A stretch of 29,104 nt of DNA from JAQUKH01 sp043809805 (GCA_043809805.1 JBDROR010000201.1:1-29104); one strand, 5' to 3'; positions 20,702 through 28,484 are shown, numbered from the stretch's first letter. The notes: generated by a model not told the origin, from the sequence alone. Made by a program: numbers and translations.

Positions 20702-21940
20702 ATGAGAAATAATAAAAAAGAGAATATAAAATACATAATAATCGTCGGTGATGGAATGGCGGATTATCCATTACCCGAATTAGATAATAAAACTCCATTG
20801 GAATACGCAAAAACTCCTAATATGGATTTTCTTACAAGGCAGGGCCGGCTCGGTTTAGTGGAAACTATTCCTGATGGAGTGTCTCCAGGAAGCGATGTGG
20901 CAAATTTAAATGTTCTTGGGTATGAACCTAAAAAGTATTATTCAGGACGAGGCCCGTTGGAAGCCGCGAGCCTTGGGATAAAATTAGAGCATGATGAGAT
21001 CGCGTGGAGATGTAATCTGGTTAATATTGAAAATGGAATGATGAATGATTTTACGGCAGGGCATATCACAAACCCCGAAGCAAAAAAGTTAATAAATACT
21101 ATTAATAAAAATATGCAAGATGGTAAGATAAAATTTTATCCAGGGGTTAGTTACCGCCATATAATGGTTAGCCGGGATATTCCTGAGGGTATTGATTGCG
21201 TGCCGCCTCATGATATAACCGGACAACCGATTGAGGCTTACCTTCCAAAAGGCAATGGGGCGGATGAAATTAAAAAACTGATGTTTGCTTCAAAGGAATT
21301 TTTGCCCAAACATAAGGTAAATATGAAAAGAAAAGAAGCTGGGGAAAAACAGGCAAACATGATTTGGTTATGGGGACAAGGGAAAAATATTGCTTTCCCG
21401 TCTTTAAAAGAAAGGTTTGGACTAACCGGGGGTGTAATAACAGCGGTTGATTTAATTAAGGGAATGGGGAAATTAATCGGATTAAAATCGGTAAATGTTC
21501 CGGGTGCGACAGGATTTATTGATACTGCTTATGAATCAAAAGCTAACTACGCGCTGGATATTTTAAAAAAGGATAATTTTGTGTTTGTTCATGTGGAGTC
21601 GCCGGATGAGGCTGGACATATGGGGGATTCAGGGTTAAAAATTAAGGCGATTGAGGATTTTGACCAGAAGGTGGTTGGCACTATATTGAACAAAATTGGC
21701 GATTTTGAGAAAGTTCGCATACTTTTGCTTCCGGACCATTATACTCCGATATCATTAAAAACCCACAGCTCTGAGCCGGTCCCGTTTGTTATTTATGGGC
21801 AGGGAATTGAACCTGATAAATTTGAAAGTTTTAATGAAAGAAATGCGAAGGAGTCGGATTTTGTTGTCAAAGAAGGCTGGAAATTGATTGAAATGTTGGT
21901 AGGGGCGCAATTTATTGCGCCCAAGAAAATCAGGGCGTGA
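20702..21940 (+). CDS. ApgM-like protein, probable homoserine kinase (ThrB2 type)
   Basis: Alkaline-phosphatase-superfamily protein of 412 residues, of the archaeal-type cofactor-independent phosphoglycerate mutase family: IIIVGDGMADYPLPEL at the start, PDGVSPGSDVANLNVLGYEP with the catalytic serine, YRHIMVSRD, PPHDITGQPI, HVESPDEAGHMGD, LLPDHYTPI and THSSEPVPFVIYG. A subgroup of this family is recorded as a proposed homoserine kinase, found beside threonine genes where canonical ThrB is missing. Here it lies between thrC and lysC with hom nearby, and no GHMP-type thrB is visible, so homoserine phosphorylation is the better inference; phosphoglycerate mutase remains possible. The last 14 or so residues (VGAQFIAPKKIRA) and the stop are read from a GTAGGGGC repeat element. 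Confidence 0.8.
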   Translation: MRNNKKENIKYIIIVGDGMADYPLPELDNKTPLEYAKTPNMDFLTRQGRLGLVETIPDGVSPGSDVANLNVLGYEPKKYYSGRGPLEAASLGIKLEHDEIAWRCNLVNIENGMMNDFTAGHITNPEAKKLINTINKNMQDGKIKFYPGVSYRHIMVSRDIPEGIDCVPPHDITGQPIEAYLPKGNGADEIKKLMFASKEFLPKHKVNMKRKEAGEKQANMIWLWGQGKNIAFPSLKERFGLTGGVITAVDLIKGMGKLIGLKSVNVPGATGFIDTAYESKANYALDILKKDNFVFVHVESPDEAGHMGDSGLKIKAIEDFDQKVVGTILNKIGDFEKVRILLLPDHYTPISLKTHSSEPVPFVIYGQGIEPDKFESFNERNAKESDFVVKEGWKLIEMLVGAQFIAPKKIRA

Positions 21941-21956
21941 TAAATCACGCCCCTAC
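21899..21956 (+). repeat. GTAGGGGC...GCCCCTAC element with two perfect inner hairpins
   Basis: Inner hairpins GGGCGCAA/TTGCGCCC and GGGCGTGA/TCACGCCC, each with a 4-base loop, lie within GTAGGGGC and GCCCCTAC ends. The element overlaps the end of the ApgM-like gene and supplies its stop codon. Confidence 0.87.
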
Positions 21957-21959
21957 AGG

Positions 21960-21987
21960 ACGGAATACGAACGACGATATACGAGGA
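21960..21987 (+). repeat. Single-arm heptad array upstream of lysC
   Basis: Four 7-base units: ACGGAAT, ACGAACG, ACGATAT, ACGAGGA. The middle two are shared, in order, with the array before mraY, and both arrays follow a GTAGGGGC element. Its last unit provides the lysC Shine-Dalgarno (GAGGA). Confidence 0.8.
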
Positions 21988-21993
21988 ATAAAA

Positions 21994-23226
21994 ATGGCGT
22001 TTATAGTTCAAAAATTCGGCGGGACATCAGTTGGCAGTGCGGAAAAGATTAATTTGGTGGCTAAACGGGTCGTTGCCGATAAAAAGAAAAATAATAGAAT
22101 AGTTGTGATAGTTTCAGCCATGGGGGGTACTACTGATGGTTTAATGAATCTTGCTCATCAGATTACTAAGAAACCAAGCAGCAGGGAAATGGATATGCTG
22201 CTTTCTACAGGAGAGCAGGTTTCTACCGCACTTTTGGCAATGGCTATTCATAAACAGGGAGAAGAAGCGATATCTTTCACAGGTCAGCAGGTTGGAATTA
22301 CTACTGATAATATTCATCAGAAGGCGAAAATAATAAGCATAAACGGCGATAGAATTCAAAAGGAACTGGCGAAAAATAAAATAGTCATTGTCGCGGGATT
22401 CCAGGGGATAGATGAAAATCAGGATATAACCACGCTTGGCCGCGGCGGTTCTGATACGACGGCTGTCGCAATCGCAGCCGCGTTAAAGGCCGATTTATGC
22501 GAGATTTATACGGACGTTGACGGAATATATACGGCTGATCCAAGAGTAATTCCTAACGCTAAAAAATTATCTTATGTCACGTATGATGAAATATTGGAAT
22601 TGTCAAGTCTGGGCGCTCAAGTTTTACATTCAAGATCGGTAGAAATAGCAAAAAAATATAATATACCGTTAAGTGTACGTTCAACTTTTTTAAAAGATAA
22701 GGGAACCTTGCTTCTATCTGAAAAAAGGTATAGAAAGGAAAATAAAAATATGGAAAAGATTTTGGTTAGCGGTGTTGCCTGTGATAAAAAAGAGGCCAAG
22801 GTTTCAATTGTTGATATACCTGACCGGCCTGGAATAGCCGCGCATATTTTTGGGGAATTGGCGGATGGAAATATTGTCGTGGATATGATTATCCAAAGCG
22901 CTGGGGAGGATGGAAAAAACGACATATCTTTTACTGTCCTGAAAGATGATTTGAAAAAAACACTTGGAATAATGAGAAAAATAGCAAAAAAACTAAAAGC
23001 AAAAGATGTTATTTATGATAAAAATATCGCGAAGGTTTCAGCAATAGGGATTGGCATGCGCAGCCATTCAGGTGTTGCGGCAAGGATGTTCAGAATACTT
23101 GGGAAGACCGGAATAAATATCCAGATGATTAGCACTTCTGAGATAAAAATATCCTGTGTGGTAAAGCAGAACGACGCGGATAGGGCGCTTCAGGTGATTC
23201 ATAAAGAATTCAATTTAGACAAATAA
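21994..23226 (+). CDS. lysC: Aspartate kinase
   Basis: Phosphorylates L-aspartate, the entry step to threonine, methionine and lysine. The 410-residue product starts MAFIVQKFGGTSVGSAEKI with the kinase signature KFGGTS (7-12), followed by VIVSAMGGTTDGLM, STGEQVS, the segment VAGFQGIDENQDITTLGRGGSDTTAVA and YTDVDGIYTADPR. Two ACT domains follow from about residue 253 (VSIVDIPDRPGIAAHIF and VSAIGIGMRSHSGVAARMF). The frame extends 19 codons upstream through repeat sequence; ATG 21994 is chosen since it begins at the conserved start and has GAGGA 8 bases upstream. An in-frame ATG at 22750 with AAGGA 10 bases upstream could start a separate ACT-only beta subunit, as in Bacillus-type enzymes. Confidence 0.95.
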   Translation: MAFIVQKFGGTSVGSAEKINLVAKRVVADKKKNNRIVVIVSAMGGTTDGLMNLAHQITKKPSSREMDMLLSTGEQVSTALLAMAIHKQGEEAISFTGQQVGITTDNIHQKAKIISINGDRIQKELAKNKIVIVAGFQGIDENQDITTLGRGGSDTTAVAIAAALKADLCEIYTDVDGIYTADPRVIPNAKKLSYVTYDEILELSSLGAQVLHSRSVEIAKKYNIPLSVRSTFLKDKGTLLLSEKRYRKENKNMEKILVSGVACDKKEAKVSIVDIPDRPGIAAHIFGELADGNIVVDMIIQSAGEDGKNDISFTVLKDDLKKTLGIMRKIAKKLKAKDVIYDKNIAKVSAIGIGMRSHSGVAARMFRILGKTGINIQMISTSEIKISCVVKQNDADRALQVIHKEFNLDK

Positions 23227-23251
23227 CTGAGTTATTAAGGAAAATCGTCTT

Positions 23252-23536
23252 ATGTCCGAAAATGTTATTAGAGTAAACTTGATTGTTAGAGGAAAAGTTC
23301 AAGGGGTTTGTTATAGGGCATTTTCCGAGGATATGGCGAATAAATATAGTATTAAAGGTTATGTGAAAAATTTATCGTCGGGCGATGTTGAAATTACCGC
23401 TGAAGGGGACAGAAAAAATATTGAATCTTTTGTTAGTAAATTATGGGAAGGCCCTCCAATGGCCATAGTCAGGGATATCAGAAAAAGTGAGGATAAATAT
23501 AAAGAAGAATTTAGAGATTTTTCAGTCAAATTTTAG
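23252..23536 (+). CDS. acyP: Acylphosphatase
   Basis: Small cytoplasmic enzyme of 94 residues that hydrolyses acyl phosphates. The N-terminal signature VRGKVQGVCYRAF contains the catalytic arginine R22, and KGYVKNLSSGDVEITAEG contains the catalytic asparagine N40. The rest (FVSKLWEGPPMAIV) is typical of the alpha/beta sandwich fold. Length is normal. It begins 25 bases after lysC. The next gene starts 50 bases before its end, in another frame. Confidence 0.93.
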   Translation: MSENVIRVNLIVRGKVQGVCYRAFSEDMANKYSIKGYVKNLSSGDVEITAEGDRKNIESFVSKLWEGPPMAIVRDIRKSEDKYKEEFRDFSVKF

Positions 23537-24374
23537 TGTAAAAAAGGTATTCTTCTTTCTTTATTTATTAATCATTCCTTTGTTTTTTTTCAGTGCCGGA
23601 TGTATAAGCGGTAGCCGTTCATATTATCAGACAAGACCATCAACAAGAAAATATCATATAATTAGGAAGGGAGAAACTTTATATTCGATTTCACGAAGAT
23701 ATAATGTTTCGGTAAAAGAACTTATACAACATAACCGTATAAAAAACATAAAAGAAATAGAACCGGGACGGAAAATTTATCTGCCGTCATCAAAAAAAAG
23801 ATATCATATAGTAAAAAAAGGCGAGACGTTATATTCAATTTCGCGGAAACATAAGGTTTCGGTGAAGAGACTTATAGCATATAACCGTATAAAAAGCTCG
23901 AAAGCGATAGACCCCGGGCAAAGAATTTATCTGCCGTCAGACAAAAAAATAAGCTCGTATTCGTATAAAAGACGAAAAACGTACCCGAAAAGTAAAATTT
24001 CTACCATAAAATTTATATGGCCGCTAAAAGGCAAGTTAACCTCTAAATTTGGTTTAAGGTTTGGAGTGCCGCATAAAGGAATTGATATCGCGGCTTCTTT
24101 TGGGACAAAAATAGTAGCCGCGTATGATGGCGAAGTAGCTCTTGTAGAATCCCGTCCGCGCGGGTTAGGTAATGTTATAATCTTAAGGCATGCAAAAGAT
24201 TATATGACGGTTTACGGCCATAATTCTAAAATTTTAGTAAAAGTAAAACAGAAAGTCAAAAAGGGACAGTCCATTTCATTGGTGGGTAGTTCGGGATGGT
24301 CAACGGGCCCTCATTTACATTTTGAAATTCGTTATAAAGGTGAAGCCTTTGATCCGTTGAATTATTTGCCGTAG
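23487..24374 (+). CDS. LysM and M23 peptidase lipoprotein (murein hydrolase or activator, NlpD/EnvC-like)
   Basis: The 295-residue protein has a hydrophobic segment (about 21-38) and lipobox FSAGC with C39, so it is probably a lipoprotein anchored facing the periplasm. Two LysM domains (about 55-100 and 105-150) are close copies with a 50-residue period (YHIxxKGETLYSISR, then SVKxLIxxNRIK and PGxxIYLP). The M23 domain (about 180-292) keeps the zinc ligands H196 and D200 (HKGID) and H278 (GPHLHFE), plus H245 (VYGH), so it may be an active endopeptidase. The start GTG (23487) lies inside acyP; no ATG gives the signal peptide, and the Shine-Dalgarno is poor, so the exact start is uncertain. The stop overlaps the first base of a GTAGGGGC element. 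Confidence 0.9.
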   Translation: MRINIKKNLEIFQSNFSVKKVFFFLYLLIIPLFFFSAGCISGSRSYYQTRPSTRKYHIIRKGETLYSISRRYNVSVKELIQHNRIKNIKEIEPGRKIYLPSSKKRYHIVKKGETLYSISRKHKVSVKRLIAYNRIKSSKAIDPGQRIYLPSDKKISSYSYKRRKTYPKSKISTIKFIWPLKGKLTSKFGLRFGVPHKGIDIAASFGTKIVAAYDGEVALVESRPRGLGNVIILRHAKDYMTVYGHNSKILVKVKQKVKKGQSISLVGSSGWSTGPHLHFEIRYKGEAFDPLNYLP

Positions 24375-24434
24375 TAGGGGCGGCTCCCTGTGGCCGCCCG
24401 ATGTAGTGGGGTAGCCGCAGGCTTTAGCTTGCGT
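24374..24434 (+). repeat. Decayed GTAGGGGC element
   Basis: The left half is recognisable (GTAGGGGCGGC and the GGGCGGC...GGCCGCCC hairpin). The right half is replaced by GGGGTAGCCGCAGG and a decayed GCAGGCTTTAGCTTGC hairpin like that at the end of ddl. It begins on the last base of the lipoprotein stop codon, as the murF copy does. Confidence 0.65.
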
Positions 24435-24450
24435 GGGTGTGTGTAATTTC

Positions 24451-24534
24451 ATTGACAATTGGCAATTGGGCATTGACAATTGATAATTAGAATTTAATGC
24501 TCAATTGTCAATTGTTAATTGTCAATGCTCAATT
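24451..24534 (+). repeat. Heptad quasi-palindrome (ATTGACA family), 12 units
   Basis: Exactly 84 bases make 12 consecutive 7-base units, phase kept through the apex: ATTGACA, ATTGGCA and ATTGATA on the left, GTCAATT, GTTAATT and CTCAATT on the right. It is followed directly by half of a GTCATTCCGA-type element. Confidence 0.88.
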
Positions 24535-24537
24535 AAA

Positions 24538-24586
24538 AAGATTTCTCCCTTCGGTCGAAATGACAAAATAGTTGGTCGAAATGACA
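24538..24586 (+). repeat. Right half of the GTCATTCCGA-type element
   Basis: Contains AGATTTCTCCCTTCGG and two TCGAAATGACA tails, with no left arm; the heptad array takes that place. It ends 3 bases before the methyltransferase fragment. Confidence 0.75.
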
Positions 24587-24589
24587 ATT

Positions 24590-24925
24590 ATGTTTTGGTT
24601 TCAGATAAAAACTAAATACGGATACGTTAAAATTGAATTTTGTAAACAAAAAATATTAGCTATAAGTCTAACTGATAAAATTCAAAAAAAAGATAAATAT
24701 TATCAAATTTATCCTAAATTTAAAAAAGATTTGCTAAAATATTTTAGCGGGCAAAAAATAAATTTTAATAAATATAAAATTAGTTTTGATAATTTGACTG
24801 ATTTTGCGAAAAAGGTTTTGGAAAATACGCGGTTAATTCCATATGGAATTACAAAATCTTATTCCCGAATAGCCGAAGAGGCCGGGAGTAAATTAAGTAT
24901 TGACAAAAACAAGGGTAACATGTAA
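24590..24925 (+). pseudogene. O6-alkylguanine-DNA alkyltransferase, truncated before the active site
   Basis: The 111-residue product begins with a ribonuclease-H-like N-terminal domain (about 1-70). It then enters the DNA-binding domain of the Ogt/MGMT family: FAKKVLENTRLIPYGITKSYSRIAEEAGS matches the usual motif with PYG-T-SY--IA---G. It ends NKGNM shortly after, and the alkyl-acceptor cysteine motif PCHR is absent; no PCHR is seen in any forward frame before the terminator at 24987. It cannot accept alkyl groups as it stands. Earlier in-frame starts at 24572 and 24581 lie in repeat sequence. A DNA-binding alkyltransferase-like function is unlikely since most of the domain is missing. Confidence 0.72.
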
Positions 24926-24986
24926 TATAAATAGGTTAACGGGTTTAAAAATATTTTATATTTTTAAAGGTTGTTTTGAATGGTCG

Positions 24987-25030
24987 GGCCGCCATTCTGC
25001 AATTAAGAATTGCAGATGACGGCCTTTTTT
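24987..25030 (+). terminator. Intrinsic terminator before the trehalose locus
   Basis: GGCCGCCATTCTGCAATT pairs with AATTGCAGATGACGGCC around an AAG loop with two small mismatches, followed by TTTTTT. It separates the upstream cluster from the trehalose genes. Confidence 0.88.
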
Positions 25031-25084
25031 ATTGCTGACAATTATAGGGTCGAAATTACAATTAACAGGTTACGGAGATTTTAG

Positions 25085-27316
25085 ATGAAAAGAGTGTTGT
25101 TATTTACACTTCCGATTTTGATTATTATAACCGTTATATTCGCGGCGTTTGGATTTTTTCAAGTGCGTTTCGAAGAAGAAAAATTAATGGACGATCTTAA
25201 AAGAAAAGCGCGGGCGGTGGCTGAAAGCGTGGAATTGTCAGCTAAACATATTTTAATTAATAAAGATCAAAAATCAGCTCACAAATTAGTTGAAAGTTTT
25301 CAGGAAAGAGAAAGAGCCCAGGGTTGTGTAATTTATGATAAAAACGGGAGGATTTTCGCTATCACGGAAAAAATATTTGAATGGAGAAATATTAATAGTC
25401 CGGATTTAGTTGATATCACAATAACAAAAAAATCGAAAGATAAATTGGATAAATCTAAAGAATATTCCATTTATAGTTATATTTTGCCTGTTTTAGACGA
25501 TGAGAAAAATATTTTGGGATTTGTGGAAGTTATATATGATACTTCATACATGTTTATAACATTAGCGCAATTATGGGAAAGAGTAACTGTTACTTTAACT
25601 GTTTTATTAATATCAATAACTGCTATTGCTCTTTTAATTCAAAGACAGATATTTGTTTTGCCTGTCCGGAGGGTTACAAGTTGGTTTAAGCATTTCCAGA
25701 AGGGAGAAATTGATAAGTTAAAACCATTCGAGGAAGCAGGAGAGTTTGGAAAACTTATAAGCGAGGTTGAGCAGGTTGCTTTAAGTTTAAGGGTCGCGCG
25801 TAAAGTTGTTACGGATGGAGCTAAAGTTCGTGTGGAAAAAGAGGAGTTGTGGACAGAAAAAAAATTAAAAGATCTGGTCCAGGCCAAATTGGGAGAAAAC
25901 GCGCTGTTTGTGGTTTCTAACAGAGAGCCGTTTATGCACGTTTTTGATGAAACAATTGGGAAGGCTGTTTGTATAAGGCCCGCGAGCGGCGTAGTTACAG
26001 CCATTGATCCTGTTTTACGCGGGTGTGGCGGGACCTGGATTGCCCATGGCGCCGGCAATGCCGATAATAAATATGTAAATTCCAAGAATAAATTAGGTGT
26101 TCCTCCCGAGGATATACGTTATATTTTAAAAAGGGTTTGGCTTACAAAAGAAGAAGAGGACGGGTATTATTACGGATTTTCAAATGAAGGTTTATGGCCG
26201 CTTTGTCATGTTACGCATACAAGGCCTATTTTTAGAGAAACTAACTGGCATGTTTATGAAAAAGTAAATAGGAAATTTGCTGAAAGTATTTTAGATGAGT
26301 TGCCCGTTAAAAATCCGTTTGTATTCATTCAGGATTACCATTTTACCCTTTTAGGTAAAATGATCAAAGAAAAACGGCCGGATGCCATTGTCGCGTTATT
26401 TTGGCATATCCCATGGCCTAATCCCGAGGTTTTTGCGATATGCCCTTATCAACAGGAAATTTTAGATGGCATGCTGGGCTGTGACCTAATCGGTTTTCAT
26501 CTTCAGTCTCATTGTAATAATTTTCTCGATACAGCGAACAGATTGATCGAAAGCCGTGTCGATACCGAGAAATTCAGTGTTATAAGAAATAATATAGAAA
26601 CATTTATAAGGCCGTTTCCTATTAGCGTGGATTTTCAGGATAGCGATGTTTCTAAGTCTGAAATATCGCAAATAGAAGAAATTCGAAATGAATTGAATTT
26701 AAAAGATAAAATAATCGGTATAGGAATTGACAGGATTGATTATACTAAAGGATTAATAGAAAAAATACTCGCGATAGACAGATTTTTAGATAAAAATCCT
26801 CAATATAAAAATAAATTTGTTTTTATTCAGATTGCCGCGCCAAGCCGGACTCATATAAAGCGTTACCATGATCTAATGGCGGAAATTGATGACCTTGTTG
26901 AAAAAAAGAACTGGAAACATTCAGATGGAAATTGGAAACCGATAATTTATTTGAGAAAGCATTTTTCTCCCGAAGACGTAAAGCCTTATTATATTCTTGC
27001 TGATTTTTGTATTGTAAGTTCTCTGCATGACGGTATGAATCTTGTCGCGAAAGAATATATTGCCTCCAAAAGCGATCTGAAAGGGGTATTAATTTTAAGC
27101 CGCTTTGCGGGTGCGGCCAGAGAACTGACTGACGCGGTTCAGATAAATCCTTATTCCATTGAAGAATTTTCGGAAGCGATAAAATTGGCGTTAGAATTGC
27201 CTGTTGAAGAAAAAAGAAAACGAATGGAAAATATGCGCAAAATTGTGAGCGAAAACAATATTTATCGCTGGGCAGGAAATATTATTACTGAGTTAACATC
27301 ATTAAGCAAAAGTTGA
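25085..27316 (+). CDS. Membrane-anchored trehalose-6-phosphate synthase with HAMP linker
   Basis: The 743-residue protein has a membrane segment (about 4-26), an extracytoplasmic sensor-like domain (about 27-160), a second membrane segment (about 164-188) and a HAMP-like linker (about 189-240). A full GT20 glycosyltransferase follows (about 273-740) with VVSNREPF, GGTWIAHGAG, IQDYHFTLLGKMI, FWHIPWPNPEVF, GIDRIDYTKGL, SLHDGMNLVAKEYIA and SRFAGAARELTDAVQINPY, the OtsA motifs for glucose-6-phosphate and nucleotide-sugar binding. It probably makes trehalose-6-phosphate in the cytoplasm, with activity possibly set by an outside signal through the HAMP. The sensor domain is not one I recognise. GGAG lies 7-8 bases before the ATG in the leader GGAGATTTTAG. 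The next gene is the matching phosphatase. Confidence 0.9.
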   Translation: MKRVLLFTLPILIIITVIFAAFGFFQVRFEEEKLMDDLKRKARAVAESVELSAKHILINKDQKSAHKLVESFQERERAQGCVIYDKNGRIFAITEKIFEWRNINSPDLVDITITKKSKDKLDKSKEYSIYSYILPVLDDEKNILGFVEVIYDTSYMFITLAQLWERVTVTLTVLLISITAIALLIQRQIFVLPVRRVTSWFKHFQKGEIDKLKPFEEAGEFGKLISEVEQVALSLRVARKVVTDGAKVRVEKEELWTEKKLKDLVQAKLGENALFVVSNREPFMHVFDETIGKAVCIRPASGVVTAIDPVLRGCGGTWIAHGAGNADNKYVNSKNKLGVPPEDIRYILKRVWLTKEEEDGYYYGFSNEGLWPLCHVTHTRPIFRETNWHVYEKVNRKFAESILDELPVKNPFVFIQDYHFTLLGKMIKEKRPDAIVALFWHIPWPNPEVFAICPYQQEILDGMLGCDLIGFHLQSHCNNFLDTANRLIESRVDTEKFSVIRNNIETFIRPFPISVDFQDSDVSKSEISQIEEIRNELNLKDKIIGIGIDRIDYTKGLIEKILAIDRFLDKNPQYKNKFVFIQIAAPSRTHIKRYHDLMAEIDDLVEKKNWKHSDGNWKPIIYLRKHFSPEDVKPYYILADFCIVSSLHDGMNLVAKEYIASKSDLKGVLILSRFAGAARELTDAVQINPYSIEEFSEAIKLALELPVEEKRKRMENMRKIVSENNIYRWAGNIITELTSLSKS

Positions 27317-27342
27317 GCGGGCGAAAGGTATCAAGCGAAACA

Positions 27343-27510
27343 TTGTTATTCCGAGCGGCTTGTTGTCATTCCGAGCTGTAGGGGCGGACCCGGTGGGTCG
27401 CCCGAAATGGGAGGGCGAGGCGCCGCCTCGCCCCTACGGGGAAAGATTTCTCCCTTCGGTCGAAATGACAAAATAGTTAGTCGAAAGGACAAAATAGTCA
27501 GTTGAAATGA
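27343..27510 (+). repeat. Nested palindrome carrying a GC-rich GTAGGGGC element
   Basis: Shortened left arms (TGTTATTCCGAG, GTCATTCCGAG) precede GTAGGGGC...GCCCCTAC with hairpins GGGCGGACCC/GGGTCGCCC and GGGCGAGGC/GCCTCGCCC. CCCTTCGGTCGAAATGACA and further degenerate right-arm copies follow. Confidence 0.83.
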
Positions 27511-27540
27511 CGATTATTACGAGGATTATCGAATAAAATC

Positions 27541-28344
27541 ATGCAATATTTGTTTCGTAAATGGGATTATATAAAGAGAATATTGGAAGGGAAGTATCTA
27601 TTAATATTTTGTGATTACGATGGCACATTAACGCCCATAGCTGAAACTCCCGATAAGGCTGTTATTCCCAAAAACACAAAGGAATTGCTTGAAAAGTTGT
27701 CAGGGCTTTCCGATTCTAAAATAATTATTATCAGCGGCAGGACGGTTAAGGATCTAAAGAATAGAATACAATTAAAAAATATTATTTATTCGGGCAATCA
27801 TGGATTGGAAATAAATGGTTATGGATTTGAATTTAAAGCGGTAGTTTCACGGAAATACAAAAATGTTCTCAAAATAATAAAAAATGATTTAGTAAGTAAA
27901 TTATCAAATATTAATGGAATATTGCTGGAAAATAAGGAGTTTTCATTAAGTGTTCATTATCGATTAGTAAATAAAAAAGATATCCCGTCAGTAAAGGCCG
28001 CAATTAATAACGCGGTGTTTTTATATGAGAAAAATAAGCAAATAAAAGTCAAAGAGGGGAAGAAGGTTTTTGAAATAATGTCTCCAATAGAGTGGGACAA
28101 AGGAAAAGCGGTATTGCGGATTCTAAGAAGACAGCGGTATTTATTAAAAAAGAAGAATGTATTCCCTATTTATTTTGGCGATGATAATACTGATGAAGAC
28201 GCGTTTAATGTGTTGGGCAATAAGGGATTAACAATATTTGTTGGAAAACCTAGATTGTCAAAAGCAAAATATTATGTAAAGGATACTAAAGAAGTTGCGA
28301 AAACGCTGAAATATATTTTAGGGATAATATCAAAAACAACATGA
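27541..28344 (+). CDS. otsB: Trehalose-6-phosphate phosphatase
   Basis: HAD-superfamily phosphatase of 267 residues that dephosphorylates trehalose-6-phosphate to trehalose. The nucleophile motif is FCDYDGTLTPI (D25, D27). Motif II is IIIISGRTVKDL, then YSGNHGLEI, KVFEIMSPIEWDKGKAVLRIL, and the late metal-binding motif IYFGDDNTDEDAFNVL. These are the family's usual signatures in order. The ATG at 27541 has only a distant GAGGA (15 bases). It completes the pathway started by the upstream synthase; a repeat element fills the gap between them. Confidence 0.94.
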   Translation: MQYLFRKWDYIKRILEGKYLLIFCDYDGTLTPIAETPDKAVIPKNTKELLEKLSGLSDSKIIIISGRTVKDLKNRIQLKNIIYSGNHGLEINGYGFEFKAVVSRKYKNVLKIIKNDLVSKLSNINGILLENKEFSLSVHYRLVNKKDIPSVKAAINNAVFLYEKNKQIKVKEGKKVFEIMSPIEWDKGKAVLRILRRQRYLLKKKNVFPIYFGDDNTDEDAFNVLGNKGLTIFVGKPRLSKAKYYVKDTKEVAKTLKYILGIISKTT

Positions 28345-28360
28345 AAAATCAATGAAGTTT

Positions 28361-28468
28361 TCATTCCAAACGAGGTGGTTTGTCATTCCGAGCGGGAGCG
28401 AGGAATCTCGATTTAAGAAAGATTTCTCCCTTCGGTCGAAATGACAAAAATGTGCGGTCGAAATGACA
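28361..28468 (+). repeat. GTCATTCCGA-type palindrome without inner cargo
   Basis: Two left arms (TCATTCCAAACGAGG, GTCATTCCGAGCGGGAG), an 8-base apex CGATTTAA, then AAGATTTCTCCCTTCGG and two TCGAAATGACA right arms. It is the plain form of the element, ending just before the next Shine-Dalgarno. Confidence 0.88.
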
Positions 28469-28484
28469 GATAAGGAAGCTATAA

